Shown here one piece after another: positions 1 through 7,570 of a DNA stretch of 15,504 nucleotides (position 1 is its first letter; each line of letters opens with the position of its first letter). The stretch spans positions 1-15,504 of the forward strand of contig PNOO01000033.1 in assembly GCA_013824905.1 (NCBI GenBank). Reading direction: 5' to 3'. Under the pieces are notes generated by a model, which worked only from the letters and a program-made list of their open reading frames with translations, did no database searches and was not told the DNA's origin. A program made the translations under genes and the position numbers. The stretch comes from Syntrophus sp. (in: bacteria) (GTDB lineage Bacteria; Desulfobacterota; Syntrophia; Syntrophales; UBA5619).

Positions 1-329
1 ACATCGGGAAGGTGCATCCAGACCCGGGCGAGCTCGATGTGGGCCACCGGGGTGCTCTCCAGTTTCTTTTCCCGGAGCAAATATTTATAAAACCCGCGCA
101 GCGCAGCCAGGGCGCGATTCACCGAATTGGCGGCGAGCCCCTCGCTCTTCAGCCGGCTGAGGTAGGAAATCAGTTCCTCCGTCCCGATCAGACGTATATC
201 CTGTATCTTCAGGCTTTCGATAAAAGCCGCATAACGGTTCAGATCTCTGCTGTACCCGTCGATGGTGTTCCTGGAAGCCCCTTTTTCGACCGCCATGAAG
301 TTCAGGTATTCATCGATCAGCTGATGCAT
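1..329 (-). CDS. xerD: Tyrosine recombinase XerD/XerC, N-terminal part (cut by window edge)
   Basis: Reading the minus strand from the ATG at 329-327 gives an open frame to the window edge, about 109 residues. It begins MHQLIDEYLNFMAVEKG, followed by ASRNTIDGYSRDLNRYAAFI, then AANSVNRALAALRGFYKYLL. This is the N-terminal SAM-like, core-binding DNA domain of XerC/XerD recombinases, which resolve chromosome dimers at dif. The catalytic domain (R-H-R-Y residues) lies outside the window, so activity cannot be judged. An in-frame stop lies upstream of this ATG and no other ATG intervenes, which supports the start, although no strong ribosome binding site is visible. It is divergent from the formate dehydrogenase operon. 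XerD rather than XerC, or a related chromosomal recombinase, is a best guess from the N-terminus; the family is much surer than the paralogue. Confidence 0.85.
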   Translation of the reverse strand, partial: MHQLIDEYLNFMAVEKGASRNTIDGYSRDLNRYAAFIESLKIQDIRLIGTEELISYLSRLKSEGLAANSVNRALAALRGFYKYLLREKKLESTPVAHIELARVWMHLPD

Positions 330-400
330 GTGTTTTTTTAACTTAAAATAACCCGATAAGCAAAGATTTTTTCATAGACACAACAGCACCCAGAAATTTA

Positions 401-429
401 TTGACATACAGGACCTTTCTTTATATGGT
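401..429 (+). promoter_or_regulatory. Predicted sigma-70 promoter of the formate dehydrogenase operon
   Basis: A perfect -35 box TTGACA (401-406) is followed by a 17-nt spacer and TATGGT (424-429) as the -10 box (4 of 6 matches). Transcription would start near 436, about 30 nt before the first start codon, which has GAGGAGT (454-460) as ribosome binding site. The 135-nt gap to xerD holds no other clear signal. Confidence 0.55.
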
Positions 430-464
430 GCGAACCGCCATCAGCAAATCTTTGAGGAGTAAGC

Positions 465-935
465 ATGAGCATGGATCTGGATGCCCATCGTCCCGCATTG
501 GACGACATTATCAACCGCGAGAAGGCCAAAGGCGGCGCCCTCATCCCGGTACTCCACCAAGCCCAGGAACTATACGGTTATCTCCCTAAGGAACTACAGG
601 ACTATATTGCCGAGGGATTGGGCGTCCCCCAGAGCACCGTCTTTGGCGTCGTCACCTTTTACTCCTTCTTCACGACAAAACCCCGCGGGCGGCATCGCAT
701 CGGTCTCTGCCTGGGAACGGCCTGCTACGTACGCGGCAACACAAAGAATCTGGAACGGCTGAGCCATGAATTGGGCGTCAATGCCGGCGAGAGCACACCC
801 GATATGCGCTACAGCCTTGAAGTCTGCCGCTGCATCGGCCTGTGCAGCCAGGCCCCTGCCATCATGGTAGGCAAGTCCGTCCATTCCAAGGTTCAGCCCG
901 ACCAGGTGGCGGACATCTTGTCCCAGTACGAGTAA
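465..935 (+). CDS. nuoE: NuoE-like [2Fe-2S] subunit of an NAD-linked formate dehydrogenase
   Basis: A 156-residue thioredoxin-like ferredoxin of the NuoE / 24-kDa family, the usual length for this family. The [2Fe-2S] ligands are visible as C82-x4-C87 (CLGTAC) and C123-x3-C127 (CIGLC), with the helical N-terminal region (IPVLHQAQELYGYLPKE) typical of NuoE and HydC/HoxE subunits. In such complexes this subunit sits beside the FMN subunit and carries one low-potential cluster. GAGGAGT lies 4 nt before the ATG at 465; a second ATG at 471 would also be in frame, but the first has the better spacing. It opens a three-gene operon with a nuoF-like gene and fdhA, so it belongs to a soluble formate dehydrogenase rather than to complex I, whose membrane subunits are absent here. 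Confidence 0.93.
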   Translation: MSMDLDAHRPALDDIINREKAKGGALIPVLHQAQELYGYLPKELQDYIAEGLGVPQSTVFGVVTFYSFFTTKPRGRHRIGLCLGTACYVRGNTKNLERLSHELGVNAGESTPDMRYSLEVCRCIGLCSQAPAIMVGKSVHSKVQPDQVADILSQYE

Positions 936-1080
936 ATGTCGACGCTGCCGGCATGTGTCGAATCTCCAAAGGATGAAATCCTCGCTGTATAAAGCGGTGC
1001 AATGCCAAGGGCATCCCTTGCCGACGTGTACCCATTGGATCACCTTTAGCTGGTGGATGTGAGATCGGAGAGGAAAGAAC
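936..1080 (+). other. Structured intercistronic leader between nuoE-like and nuoF-like genes
   Basis: A 145-nt gap inside an otherwise close operon. No convincing gene is present; the longest frame from the ATG overlapping the nuoE region's end has only 18 codons. Several short dyads stand in series: AGGAT/ATCCT (970-982), CGCT/AGCG (983-996), CAAGGG/CCCTTG (1006-1020) and CACC/GGTG (1041-1055). An alternative hairpin ATGCC/GGCAT (1002-1014) excludes the third. There is no T-run, so it is not an intrinsic terminator. A role in mRNA processing or in setting subunit ratio is a guess. Confidence 0.35.
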
Positions 1081-2703
1081 ATGACCATAGAAGAACTGGA
1101 GCGCATCCGTACCGAGGCCCGGCAAATACTCGCTGAGCGTGGTGAACGCTTCCTACCCGACGGCGAGCTCAAGCCCCCTCGTCCCGGCGAAGTGCGGGTG
1201 GTGCTGCGCAATTGCGGCCAGATCGATCCGAAGCGTATTGAGGAATACATCGCCAAGGAGGGTTACTTTGCCCTCCACAAGATCCTGAACATGACCCCGG
1301 AACAGGTGATTGATGAGACGAAACGCTCCGGCCTGCGGGGTCGAGGCGGTGCAGGCTTTCCCGCCGGACAGAAGTGGTTTTTCGCCCGCCAGGCCCTTGC
1401 CTCCCGCCCCGCCCCTGCCGACGGCGCACCGCCCGCCTACCTGATTTGCAACGGCGACGAGGGCGATCCCGGCGCATTTATGGATCGCGCCGTGCTGGAA
1501 GGCGATCCCCATTCCGTCCTGGAAGGGATGGCCATCGCCGCCTATGCCATGGGGGCCACGCAAGGGTATGTTTACGTCCGGGCGGAATACCCCGTAGCCG
1601 TGGAGCACCTGCAAACCGCCCTTCCGCAGGCCCGCCGGTTGGGTCTCCTGGGTAAGAACATCTTCGGCAAGGGTTTCGACTTTGATGTGGATATCCGTAT
1701 CGGCGCGGGCGCCTTTGTCTGCGGGGAGGAAACCGCCCTTATAGACAGCATTGAAGGCCGGCGCGGCGAGCCGCGTCCCCGGCCCCCCTTCCCGGCGGTA
1801 TCCGGCCTGTGGGGAAGGCCGACCTCCGTCAACAATGTGGAGACACTGGCCAATGTGCCGCAGATCTTTCTGAAGGGGGCCGATTGGTTCGCCGGCATGG
1901 GCACGGAAAAGAGCAAAGGCACCAAAACCTTTGCCATTGCAGGTAAAGTCAAAAACGCCGGCCTCATCGAGGTGCCGATGGGCATCACCATGCGCGAGAT
2001 CATCTACGACATCGGCGGTGGAATCCTCAACAAAAAGGAGTTCAAGGCCGCCCAGACCGGAGGACCGCTGGGGGGATGTCTGCCGGCCAAGTACCTCGAT
2101 ACTCCCATTGATTTTGAAAGTCTGGTCGCAGCCGGATCCCTCATGGGATCGGGCGGTCTTATCGTTCTGGATGAAAACGACTGCATGGTGGACGTGGCCC
2201 GCTTTTTTATGGACTTTACCCAGGATGAGTCCTGCGGAAAGTGTCCCCCTTGCTGGCTGGGAACCAAGCGGCTGCTTGAGATTCTCACCCGAATCACCCG
2301 CGCCGAGGGCACGGAAAAGGATTTGGAAACCCTGGAATACCTCACCCAAAACATCTCAACGGCTTCCCTGTGTGCCTTGGGACAGGGAAGTGTAAACCCC
2401 GTAGTCACCACCATGCGCCATTTCCGGGATGAATATGAGGCCCATGTACGCGACAAGTTTTGTTCCTCCGGCGTCTGCAAAGGGATGTTCCACTACGAAA
2501 TCCTGGCGGATACGTGCAACGGCTGTGGCGCCTGCCGCCTGAAGTGCCCGGACAAGGTCATCAAAGGCGCAAAGAAGGCGGTGCACGAGATCGACCAAGC
2601 CAATTGTATCGTTTGCGGTGATTGTTACAAGGCCTGCAAGTTCGCGGCCATTGCCATCCGCCCCCGACCCACGCCCAAATCAAAATTGCCGGAATGCGGC
2701 TGA
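1081..2703 (+). CDS. nuoF: NuoF-like FMN/NAD(H)-binding subunit with C-terminal 2x[4Fe-4S] ferredoxin domain
   Basis: A 540-residue flavoprotein of the NuoF / 51-kDa family that exchanges electrons with NAD(H). The glycine-rich NADH/FMN motif GLRGRGGAGFP is at 84-93, the acidic NGDEGDPGAF loop at about 124-133 and GAGAFVCGEETAL at 208-220. The N3-type [4Fe-4S] cluster has ligands C385, C388, C391 (ESCGKCPPC) and C431. Unlike complex I NuoF it carries a C-terminal ferredoxin domain with C479/C482/C485/C489 and C509/C512/C515/C519, as in HydB-type subunits of multimeric hydrogenases and formate dehydrogenases. The N-terminal ~75 residues are too short for a full thioredoxin-like [2Fe-2S] domain and hold a single Cys (C45). 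A GGAGAGGA ribosome binding site precedes the ATG. The extra ferredoxin tail is compatible with ferredoxin exchange and flavin-based bifurcation, which sequence alone cannot prove. Confidence 0.93.
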   Translation: MTIEELERIRTEARQILAERGERFLPDGELKPPRPGEVRVVLRNCGQIDPKRIEEYIAKEGYFALHKILNMTPEQVIDETKRSGLRGRGGAGFPAGQKWFFARQALASRPAPADGAPPAYLICNGDEGDPGAFMDRAVLEGDPHSVLEGMAIAAYAMGATQGYVYVRAEYPVAVEHLQTALPQARRLGLLGKNIFGKGFDFDVDIRIGAGAFVCGEETALIDSIEGRRGEPRPRPPFPAVSGLWGRPTSVNNVETLANVPQIFLKGADWFAGMGTEKSKGTKTFAIAGKVKNAGLIEVPMGITMREIIYDIGGGILNKKEFKAAQTGGPLGGCLPAKYLDTPIDFESLVAAGSLMGSGGLIVLDENDCMVDVARFFMDFTQDESCGKCPPCWLGTKRLLEILTRITRAEGTEKDLETLEYLTQNISTASLCALGQGSVNPVVTTMRHFRDEYEAHVRDKFCSSGVCKGMFHYEILADTCNGCGACRLKCPDKVIKGAKKAVHEIDQANCIVCGDCYKACKFAAIAIRPRPTPKSKLPECG

Positions 2704-2735
2704 CCCGCGATAGACGCTGATTACGGAGATCATCA

Positions 2736-5468
2736 ATGACCATACTCGCCATCAATGGAAAGAAAATCGAAGCCGCCGGAGGGACCATCCTCGACGTTGC
2801 CCGGGCGAACGGCATTCACATTCCCACCCTTTGCCACCATGCGGCTCTGGCCCCGCAGGGCGCCTGCCGTCTCTGCCTGGTAGAGGTCAAAGGGATGCGG
2901 GTATTGCAGCCTGCCTGCACCTATCCCATCTCAGAGGGGATGGACGTACAGACCGATTCGCCCAAGGTGCGGACCGCCCGCAAGTTCGTCCTGGAACTGC
3001 TTCTCTCCGACCACCCGAAGGATTGTATGACCTGCGAGACGTGCGGCCATTGCGAGCTTCAGGATCTGATCTACGAGTATGGAGTCAAGGAGACGCCTTT
3101 CGTGGGCGACCGGCATCTGTTCCCTCCGGATGAACGCGATCCTTTCATCCTCCGGGACATGGAGAAGTGTATCCGCTGCCGCCGCTGCATCCGCGCCTGC
3201 GATGAGATCCAGGCGGTCAACGCCCTCACGATGATGAATCGCGGCTTCCGCGCCAAAGTAGCCACCGCCTTTGACACGCGCATGCAGGACAGCAACTGTA
3301 TCTTCTGCGGACAGTGCGTCTCCGTGTGTCCGACGGGCGCCCTGACCGAAAAGGACAGCCACGGCAAGGGGCGGGACTGGCAGACGACGAAGGTCGCCAC
3401 GACGTGCCCTTACTGCGGGGTGGGCTGTAATTTCGACCTGAACGTCCGCGACGGGAAGGTGGTCAAAGTCACCTCCGCATGGAACGCGCCGGCCAACAAA
3501 GGGGCGCTCTGCGTCAAAGGAAGATTCGGCTGGCAGTTCCTGCATCATCCCGACAGGCTGACGACACCTCTCATGAAGACCTCCTTCTGGAAGGAAATCA
3601 AAGGCACGGAGGGCGCCCCCTCTCCTTACAAAGGCTTTGTGGAGACGGATTGGGATACGGCTCTGGATGCGGCAGCCGGCAGACTCTCCGCCGTCAGGTC
3701 GGCGGACGGGCCGGACGCCCTGGCCATTTTGACCTCGGCCAAGTGCACCAACGAAGAGAACTACCTCATGCAAAAACTGGCACGCAAGGAGATCGGCACA
3801 AACAATATCGATCACTGTGCCCGTCTCTGACACGCCCCCTCCGTGTCCGGTCTGGGCGCATCATTCGGCAGCGGGGCCATGACCAACAGCATTGAGGATT
3901 TGGCCAAGGCAAAGGCGTTTTTCGTCATCGGATCCAATACCACGGAGCAACATCCGGTCATCGGCGCCGTGGTCAAACGGGCGGTGCGCAGGGGCGCCAA
4001 ATTGATCGTCGCCGATCCCCGGGAAATCGAACTGGCAAGAATCGCCACCCTTCATCTCGCCCAGCGGCCGGGTTCGGACATCGCCCTTCTTAACGGCCTT
4101 TGTCACGTCATCATCAGGGAAGACCTCCATGACAAGAAGTTCGTGGCGGATCGCACCGAAGGATTTGACGAGATGAAGGCCGTGGTGGGGACGTACACCC
4201 CGGCCCGTGTGCAGGAAATCACCGGCGTCCCGGCGGCGGATATCGAGAAGGCCGCCCGGCTCTATGCCCTTTCCAAACCGGCGGCCATTCTTTATTGCAT
4301 GGGCATCACCCAACATGCCGGCGGCCATGCCACGGTGATGGCCATCGCCAACCTGGCCATGCTCTGCGGCAATATCGGCGTGGAGGGCGGCGGGGTGAAC
4401 CCCCTGCGCGGCCAGAACAATGTCCAGGGGGCCTGCGACATGGGCGGCCTGCCCGATGTCTTCCCCGGGTACCGGAAGGTGGCCGATCCGGAAGCGCGGG
4501 CGTCTGTCGAAAAGGCCTGGGGTGCCGCCCTTTCCGACAAACCGGGGCTGACCGTAGTGGAAATGATGAACGCCGCTCACGAGGGAAAAATCAAGGCCAT
4601 GTACATCATGGGCGAGAATCCCCTGGTCACCGACCCGAATTTGCATCACGTGGAGGAAGCGCTGAAGAAACTGGACTTCCTGGTTGTACAGGACATCTTC
4701 TTCACTGAAACCGCGGCCCTTGCGGATGTGGTGCTGCCGGGCGCGGCCTTCGCCGAAAAGGATGGAACCTTCAGCAACACCGAGCGTCGCGTCCAGCTCG
4801 TACGAAAGGCAGTGGAGCCGCCCGGTGATGCAAAACCGGATTGGCAGATTATCGCCGAACTGGCTAAGAGGCTCAACGGGGACAAGGCTTCGTGGGAATA
4901 CGCATCGCCTGCCGCCATCATGGCCGAGGCGGCGAAAATCACTCCCCAATATGCCGGCATCAGTCACGCCAGGCTGGAAAAGGGCGGCATCCAGTGGCCC
5001 TGCCCATCGCAGGATCATCCGGGAACAAAGATCCTGCATGTGGGGAGATTCAGTCGCGGCTTGGGAAAGTTCAGCGCAGTGGAAACCATCCCGCCTGCTG
5101 AACCCTCTGATAGCGATTACCCTCTGACGCTTACCACAGGGCGCCGCTTACAGCATTATCATTCCGGCTCCATGACGCATCGCGTGGCAGGCCTCAATAC
5201 CCTGCTGCCCGAGGAGCGCATGGAAATCAATCCCTGTGACGCCTCCCCCTTGGGTCTCAAGGAGGGAGACATGGCGGTAATCAGCTCCCGTCGCGGCCAG
5301 GTGAAGGCAAGGGTGCAACTGACGAAGCGCATAAAACCCGGCGTGGTCTTCATGACTTTCCATTTCCCCGAAACGGCGGTGAACCTGCTGACCATCGCCT
5401 CTCTGGACCCGGTGGCCAAGATCCCGGAGTACAAGGCGACGGCGGTAAACGTCGCCCGGGTCGAGTGA
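2736..5468 (+). CDS. fdhA: NAD-linked formate dehydrogenase catalytic subunit, selenoprotein (TGA at 3828-3830 read as Sec)
   Basis: One 910-residue gene interrupted by an in-frame TGA that should be read as selenocysteine 365. N-terminal NuoG-like part: [2Fe-2S] ligands C33, C44, C47, C61; a His-ligated [4Fe-4S] site H93, C97, C100, C106; two [4Fe-4S] clusters C145/C148/C151/C155 and C188/C191/C194/C198. The molybdopterin oxidoreductase part follows, with CPYCGVGC plus C259 binding the cluster next to the active site, then NNIDHCARL-Sec-HAPSVSGL, then NPLRGQNNVQGACDMG, whose Arg (R558) corresponds to the catalytic Arg333 of E. coli FdhF. His366 follows Sec directly, as in FdhF. No Tat signal is present, so the enzyme is cytoplasmic; it oxidises formate, or reduces CO2, at bis-MGD (Mo or W). 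GGAG (2725-2728) precedes the ATG 32 nt after nuoF. The true stop is also TGA (5466-5468). fdhD/fdhE and sel genes are not in the window. Confidence 0.96.
3828..3859 (+). promoter_or_regulatory. Selenocysteine codon and bacterial SECIS hairpin in fdhA
   Basis: The Sec codon TGA (3828-3830) is followed after 12 nt by a hairpin with a 6-bp stem, GTGTCC (3843-3848) against GGGCGC (3854-3859), including two G-U pairs and the apical loop GGTCT (3849-3853). E. coli fdhF carries the same GGTCT loop sequence in its SelB-binding SECIS, at similar distance. The hairpin lies within codons that keep the conserved peptide SVSGLGA, so RNA structure and protein are constrained together. Confidence 0.88.
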
Positions 5469-5479
5469 CACAAAATAAT

Positions 5480-7192
5480 TCAGAGTGCCGGATTTCCCGA
5501 GACGACAAGCTTCCGGTCGACATAAATGGGCTCAGTGGGCTTGAGGCGGTTCAACTTGACGAGGACGCTGACCGTCGTGCCATGCTTTTTGGCAATCGTG
5601 GCAAGCGTGTCTCCCTTCTTGACCCGGTAGATGACCTTTTTTGCCTTTTCCGCAGGTAAGCTTTTCCCCTCCGAGACCGGCGCCTTCACCCCCTGCTCCC
5701 CCTTTTTCTCCGCAGAGGCTTCGGAAATCTTCAAAAGACGATTCACATAGAGGGGATCGCGAGGTTTTATGCGATTCAGTTTAAGAAGAATACCAAGCGA
5801 CGTCGAATGCTTCCGGGCTATCTTTTCCAGAGTATCCCCTTTCTGGACGCGATAAAAAGTCGCCTTCTCCCGGAGGGAAGGGCTTTCCCCAGCCTTCCCC
5901 GGTGCGGAAGGTCCGTTCTTGGCGGCGGGCTTGGCATCAACCGTCCGGCTTGCCCCTTCCTTTTTTGCCGTACTGACCTCTCCCAGCGCCTCAACCCGGG
6001 TTGTTTTATCCTGATCCTTTTGCTTCTCTGCCTTCCCGCCGGTAACTAATACGGCAACAGGAGGGAGGGGCGGAAGGAATTCAGCTATGGAATCGGCGAC
6101 AGCCTCGGCAATCTTCGTCTGAAAGCGCGGGCTCTTCAGGAGTTTTTCTTCCTTTGCATTGGAGATATAGGCGGTTTCAAGCAGGACTGACGGGACATCG
6201 GGAAGCTTGAGCACGAGGAACGGCGCCTCCTGAACGGTCTGGAATTTCAGGTGATTCTCCTTCTGCAGATGCTGAAGGAGAGAGGCGCCGAAGCTTTTTG
6301 ACCGGTTGATGGTATTGGTCTGGAACATGTCGAGAATGATCGGGTCGGAGTCCTCGCCGCCTTCTCCATTGGGGACGCCGCCGACGCTATCGGCCAGGTT
6401 TTCATACCGTGCAAGAATTTTTGCGGCCTCGCTGCTCGCCCCGCCGGTGGAAAGGCAGTAGACGGAAGTGCCTCCGGCCGTCCGGTTTCTCGCCGCATCC
6501 GCGTGGATACTGACAAAAAGATCCGCGCCGTATTCCTTGGCGATCATCATCCTCTTTCTGAAGGAGACATAATAGTCGTCGTCGCGGGTCAGAAACGCAC
6601 GGTAACCCGGCCGTTTGTTCAGCGCTCTCTGCAGTTTCCGGCTGATCGAAAGCACGACGTCTTTTTCGAAGGTCCCTTTTTTCCCGACCGCCCCTACCGC
6701 CTCTCCCCCGTGTCCGGGATCGATGACAACGATCCGGTCTTTCCGGGTGATCTTGACCCGCTCTCGCGCCTCGCTCTCCTGCTTTGCGACCTCCGGCAGA
6801 ACGATATCGATGACGATCCGGTACGGTTTATCCTGAAGTGGCTTCAGTTTAAAAACGGTGGTCTGCACCTGGGCGGGGAGCGCCAATTCCACCCTCACGC
6901 CGGACGGGGCGCGGGTGGCAATGGCCACCCCTTCCAGTCCCGGCTTGTTGATGAGGATCGGCTGGGAAATATGGTTAGGAAATGAGGTATCCTCCAGATC
7001 GATGATCAGCTTCCGCTCCCCTTTTTCCACTGAAAAGATGGCCTCATCGACCGTATCGATGACGACCCGCGTATGGTCCGGAGCCACCCAGTGGCGGATG
7101 CCCATGATCCGGTTCGTCGCCAGGGCGCAGGACGGCCAGAAGGATCCGAAGATCCATGTCAAAATCATGAAGCACTTTAAGGTACGTGACAT
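5480..7192 (-). CDS. Exported N-acetylmuramoyl-L-alanine amidase (AMIN, Amidase_3, two LysM)
   Basis: A 570-residue periplasmic cell-wall hydrolase of the AmiA/B/C class that cuts the amide bond between MurNAc and the stem peptide. Residues 1-25 form a signal peptide ending ...SCALA before TNR. An AMIN-type beta domain follows (about 28-132), then Amidase_3 (about 152-373) with the Zn ligands H161 (DPGHGG), E176 and H230 (SIHAD) and catalytic E339 (LLETAYISN). After a Lys/Ala/Gly-rich linker (about 385-445) come two LysM repeats (446-490 and 521-566), each starting YRV-KGDTL, which would tether the enzyme to glycan. E. coli AmiC lacks LysM; the C-terminal LysM pair makes this longer. It converges on fdhA with an 11-nt gap and no visible terminator, so the two transcripts may overlap. 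Role in daughter-cell separation is inferred from the family. Confidence 0.94.
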   Translation of the reverse strand: MSRTLKCFMILTWIFGSFWPSCALATNRIMGIRHWVAPDHTRVVIDTVDEAIFSVEKGERKLIIDLEDTSFPNHISQPILINKPGLEGVAIATRAPSGVRVELALPAQVQTTVFKLKPLQDKPYRIVIDIVLPEVAKQESEARERVKITRKDRIVVIDPGHGGEAVGAVGKKGTFEKDVVLSISRKLQRALNKRPGYRAFLTRDDDYYVSFRKRMMIAKEYGADLFVSIHADAARNRTAGGTSVYCLSTGGASSEAAKILARYENLADSVGGVPNGEGGEDSDPIILDMFQTNTINRSKSFGASLLQHLQKENHLKFQTVQEAPFLVLKLPDVPSVLLETAYISNAKEEKLLKSPRFQTKIAEAVADSIAEFLPPLPPVAVLVTGGKAEKQKDQDKTTRVEALGEVSTAKKEGASRTVDAKPAAKNGPSAPGKAGESPSLREKATFYRVQKGDTLEKIARKHSTSLGILLKLNRIKPRDPLYVNRLLKISEASAEKKGEQGVKAPVSEGKSLPAEKAKKVIYRVKKGDTLATIAKKHGTTVSVLVKLNRLKPTEPIYVDRKLVVSGNPAL

Positions 7193-7216
7193 ATCCCCGC
7201 CCTGACAATTTTTGCC

Positions 7217-7245
7217 TATGTATCAGCTCCGGACGGCAATTTCAA
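7217..7245 (-). promoter_or_regulatory. Possible sigma-70 promoter of the amidase gene
   Basis: On the minus strand TTGAAA (7245-7240) is separated by exactly 17 nt from TACATA (7222-7217). The implied start site near 7210 leaves a leader of about 18 nt before the ATG at 7192, with GGCGGGGAT as a modest ribosome binding site. The -10 box matches only half of the consensus, so this is a moderate call. Confidence 0.4.
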
Positions 7246-7379
7246 CCCCGATCGCGAAAAACCGATTGACAAGCAAGGGCGTTGATGAGATGGATACCGC
7301 CGCTTTGACCGGGAGCTATATCAGTCCTGCAAGCTTCGCCTTTAGGAGGCTTCACATCCCGATCTAAGGCGGAAAAGGG

Positions 7380-7408
7380 TTGAATATTCGGATGACGCGT
7401 AGTATGAG
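7380..7408 (+). promoter_or_regulatory. Possible promoter of tRNA-Arg
   Basis: TTGAAT (7380-7385), a 17-nt spacer and TATGAG (7403-7408) end about 42 nt before the mature 5' end of the tRNA, a reasonable length for a 5' leader trimmed by RNase P. Each box matches 4 of 6 consensus positions. Confidence 0.4.
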
Positions 7409-7449
7409 TGAACACGATGTCCGATCCGGCAGACGGATGTCCTGCAAAT

Positions 7450-7526
7450 GGGCGATTAGCTCAGTTGGATAGAGCGCTGGTCTCCGGAACCAGAGGCCGT
7501 GGGTTCAAGTCCCACATCGCCTACCA
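7450..7526 (+). tRNA. tRNA-Arg (anticodon CCG)
   Basis: A 77-nt cloverleaf with the 3' CCA encoded. Acceptor GGGCGAT (7450-7456) pairs with ATCGCCT, the first pair being G-U, with discriminator A and CCA at 7523-7526. The D stem is GCTC/GAGC with loop AGTTGGATA. The anticodon stem CTGGT/ACCAG encloses loop CTCCGGA, giving anticodon CCG, which reads the Arg codon CGG. The variable loop is AGGCC, and the T arm is GTGGG-TTCAAGT-CCCAC. It has its own terminator 11 nt downstream. Confidence 0.97.
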
Positions 7527-7537
7527 TTTTAAAATAA

Positions 7538-7570
7538 GGCAGTCCGGTGATATGACCGGCTGCCTTTTTT
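7538..7570 (+). terminator. Intrinsic terminator after tRNA-Arg
   Basis: GGCAG-T-CCGGT pairs with ACCGG-CTGCC (10 bp with one bulged T at 7543), the loop is GATATG (7549-7554), and TTTTTT follows directly (7565-7570). It starts 11 nt after the CCA end and should end the tRNA transcript. Confidence 0.93.

Noticed and set aside
12..341. 109-codon plus-strand frame at the left edge
   Set aside because: It is the antisense of the clearly recognisable XerD N-terminal domain.
1153..2349. Long minus-strand frame opposite the nuoF-like gene, and similar ones opposite fdhA (2931-3833, 3861-5039)
   Set aside because: Each mirrors a well-supported gene and shows no domain, motif or ribosome binding site of its own.
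3828..3845. fdhA as a frameshifted or nonsense pseudogene, or as two genes with the second starting at GTG 3843
   Set aside because: Both halves are in the same frame, the TGA sits exactly at the family's Sec position, conservation continues on both sides, and a SECIS hairpin follows.
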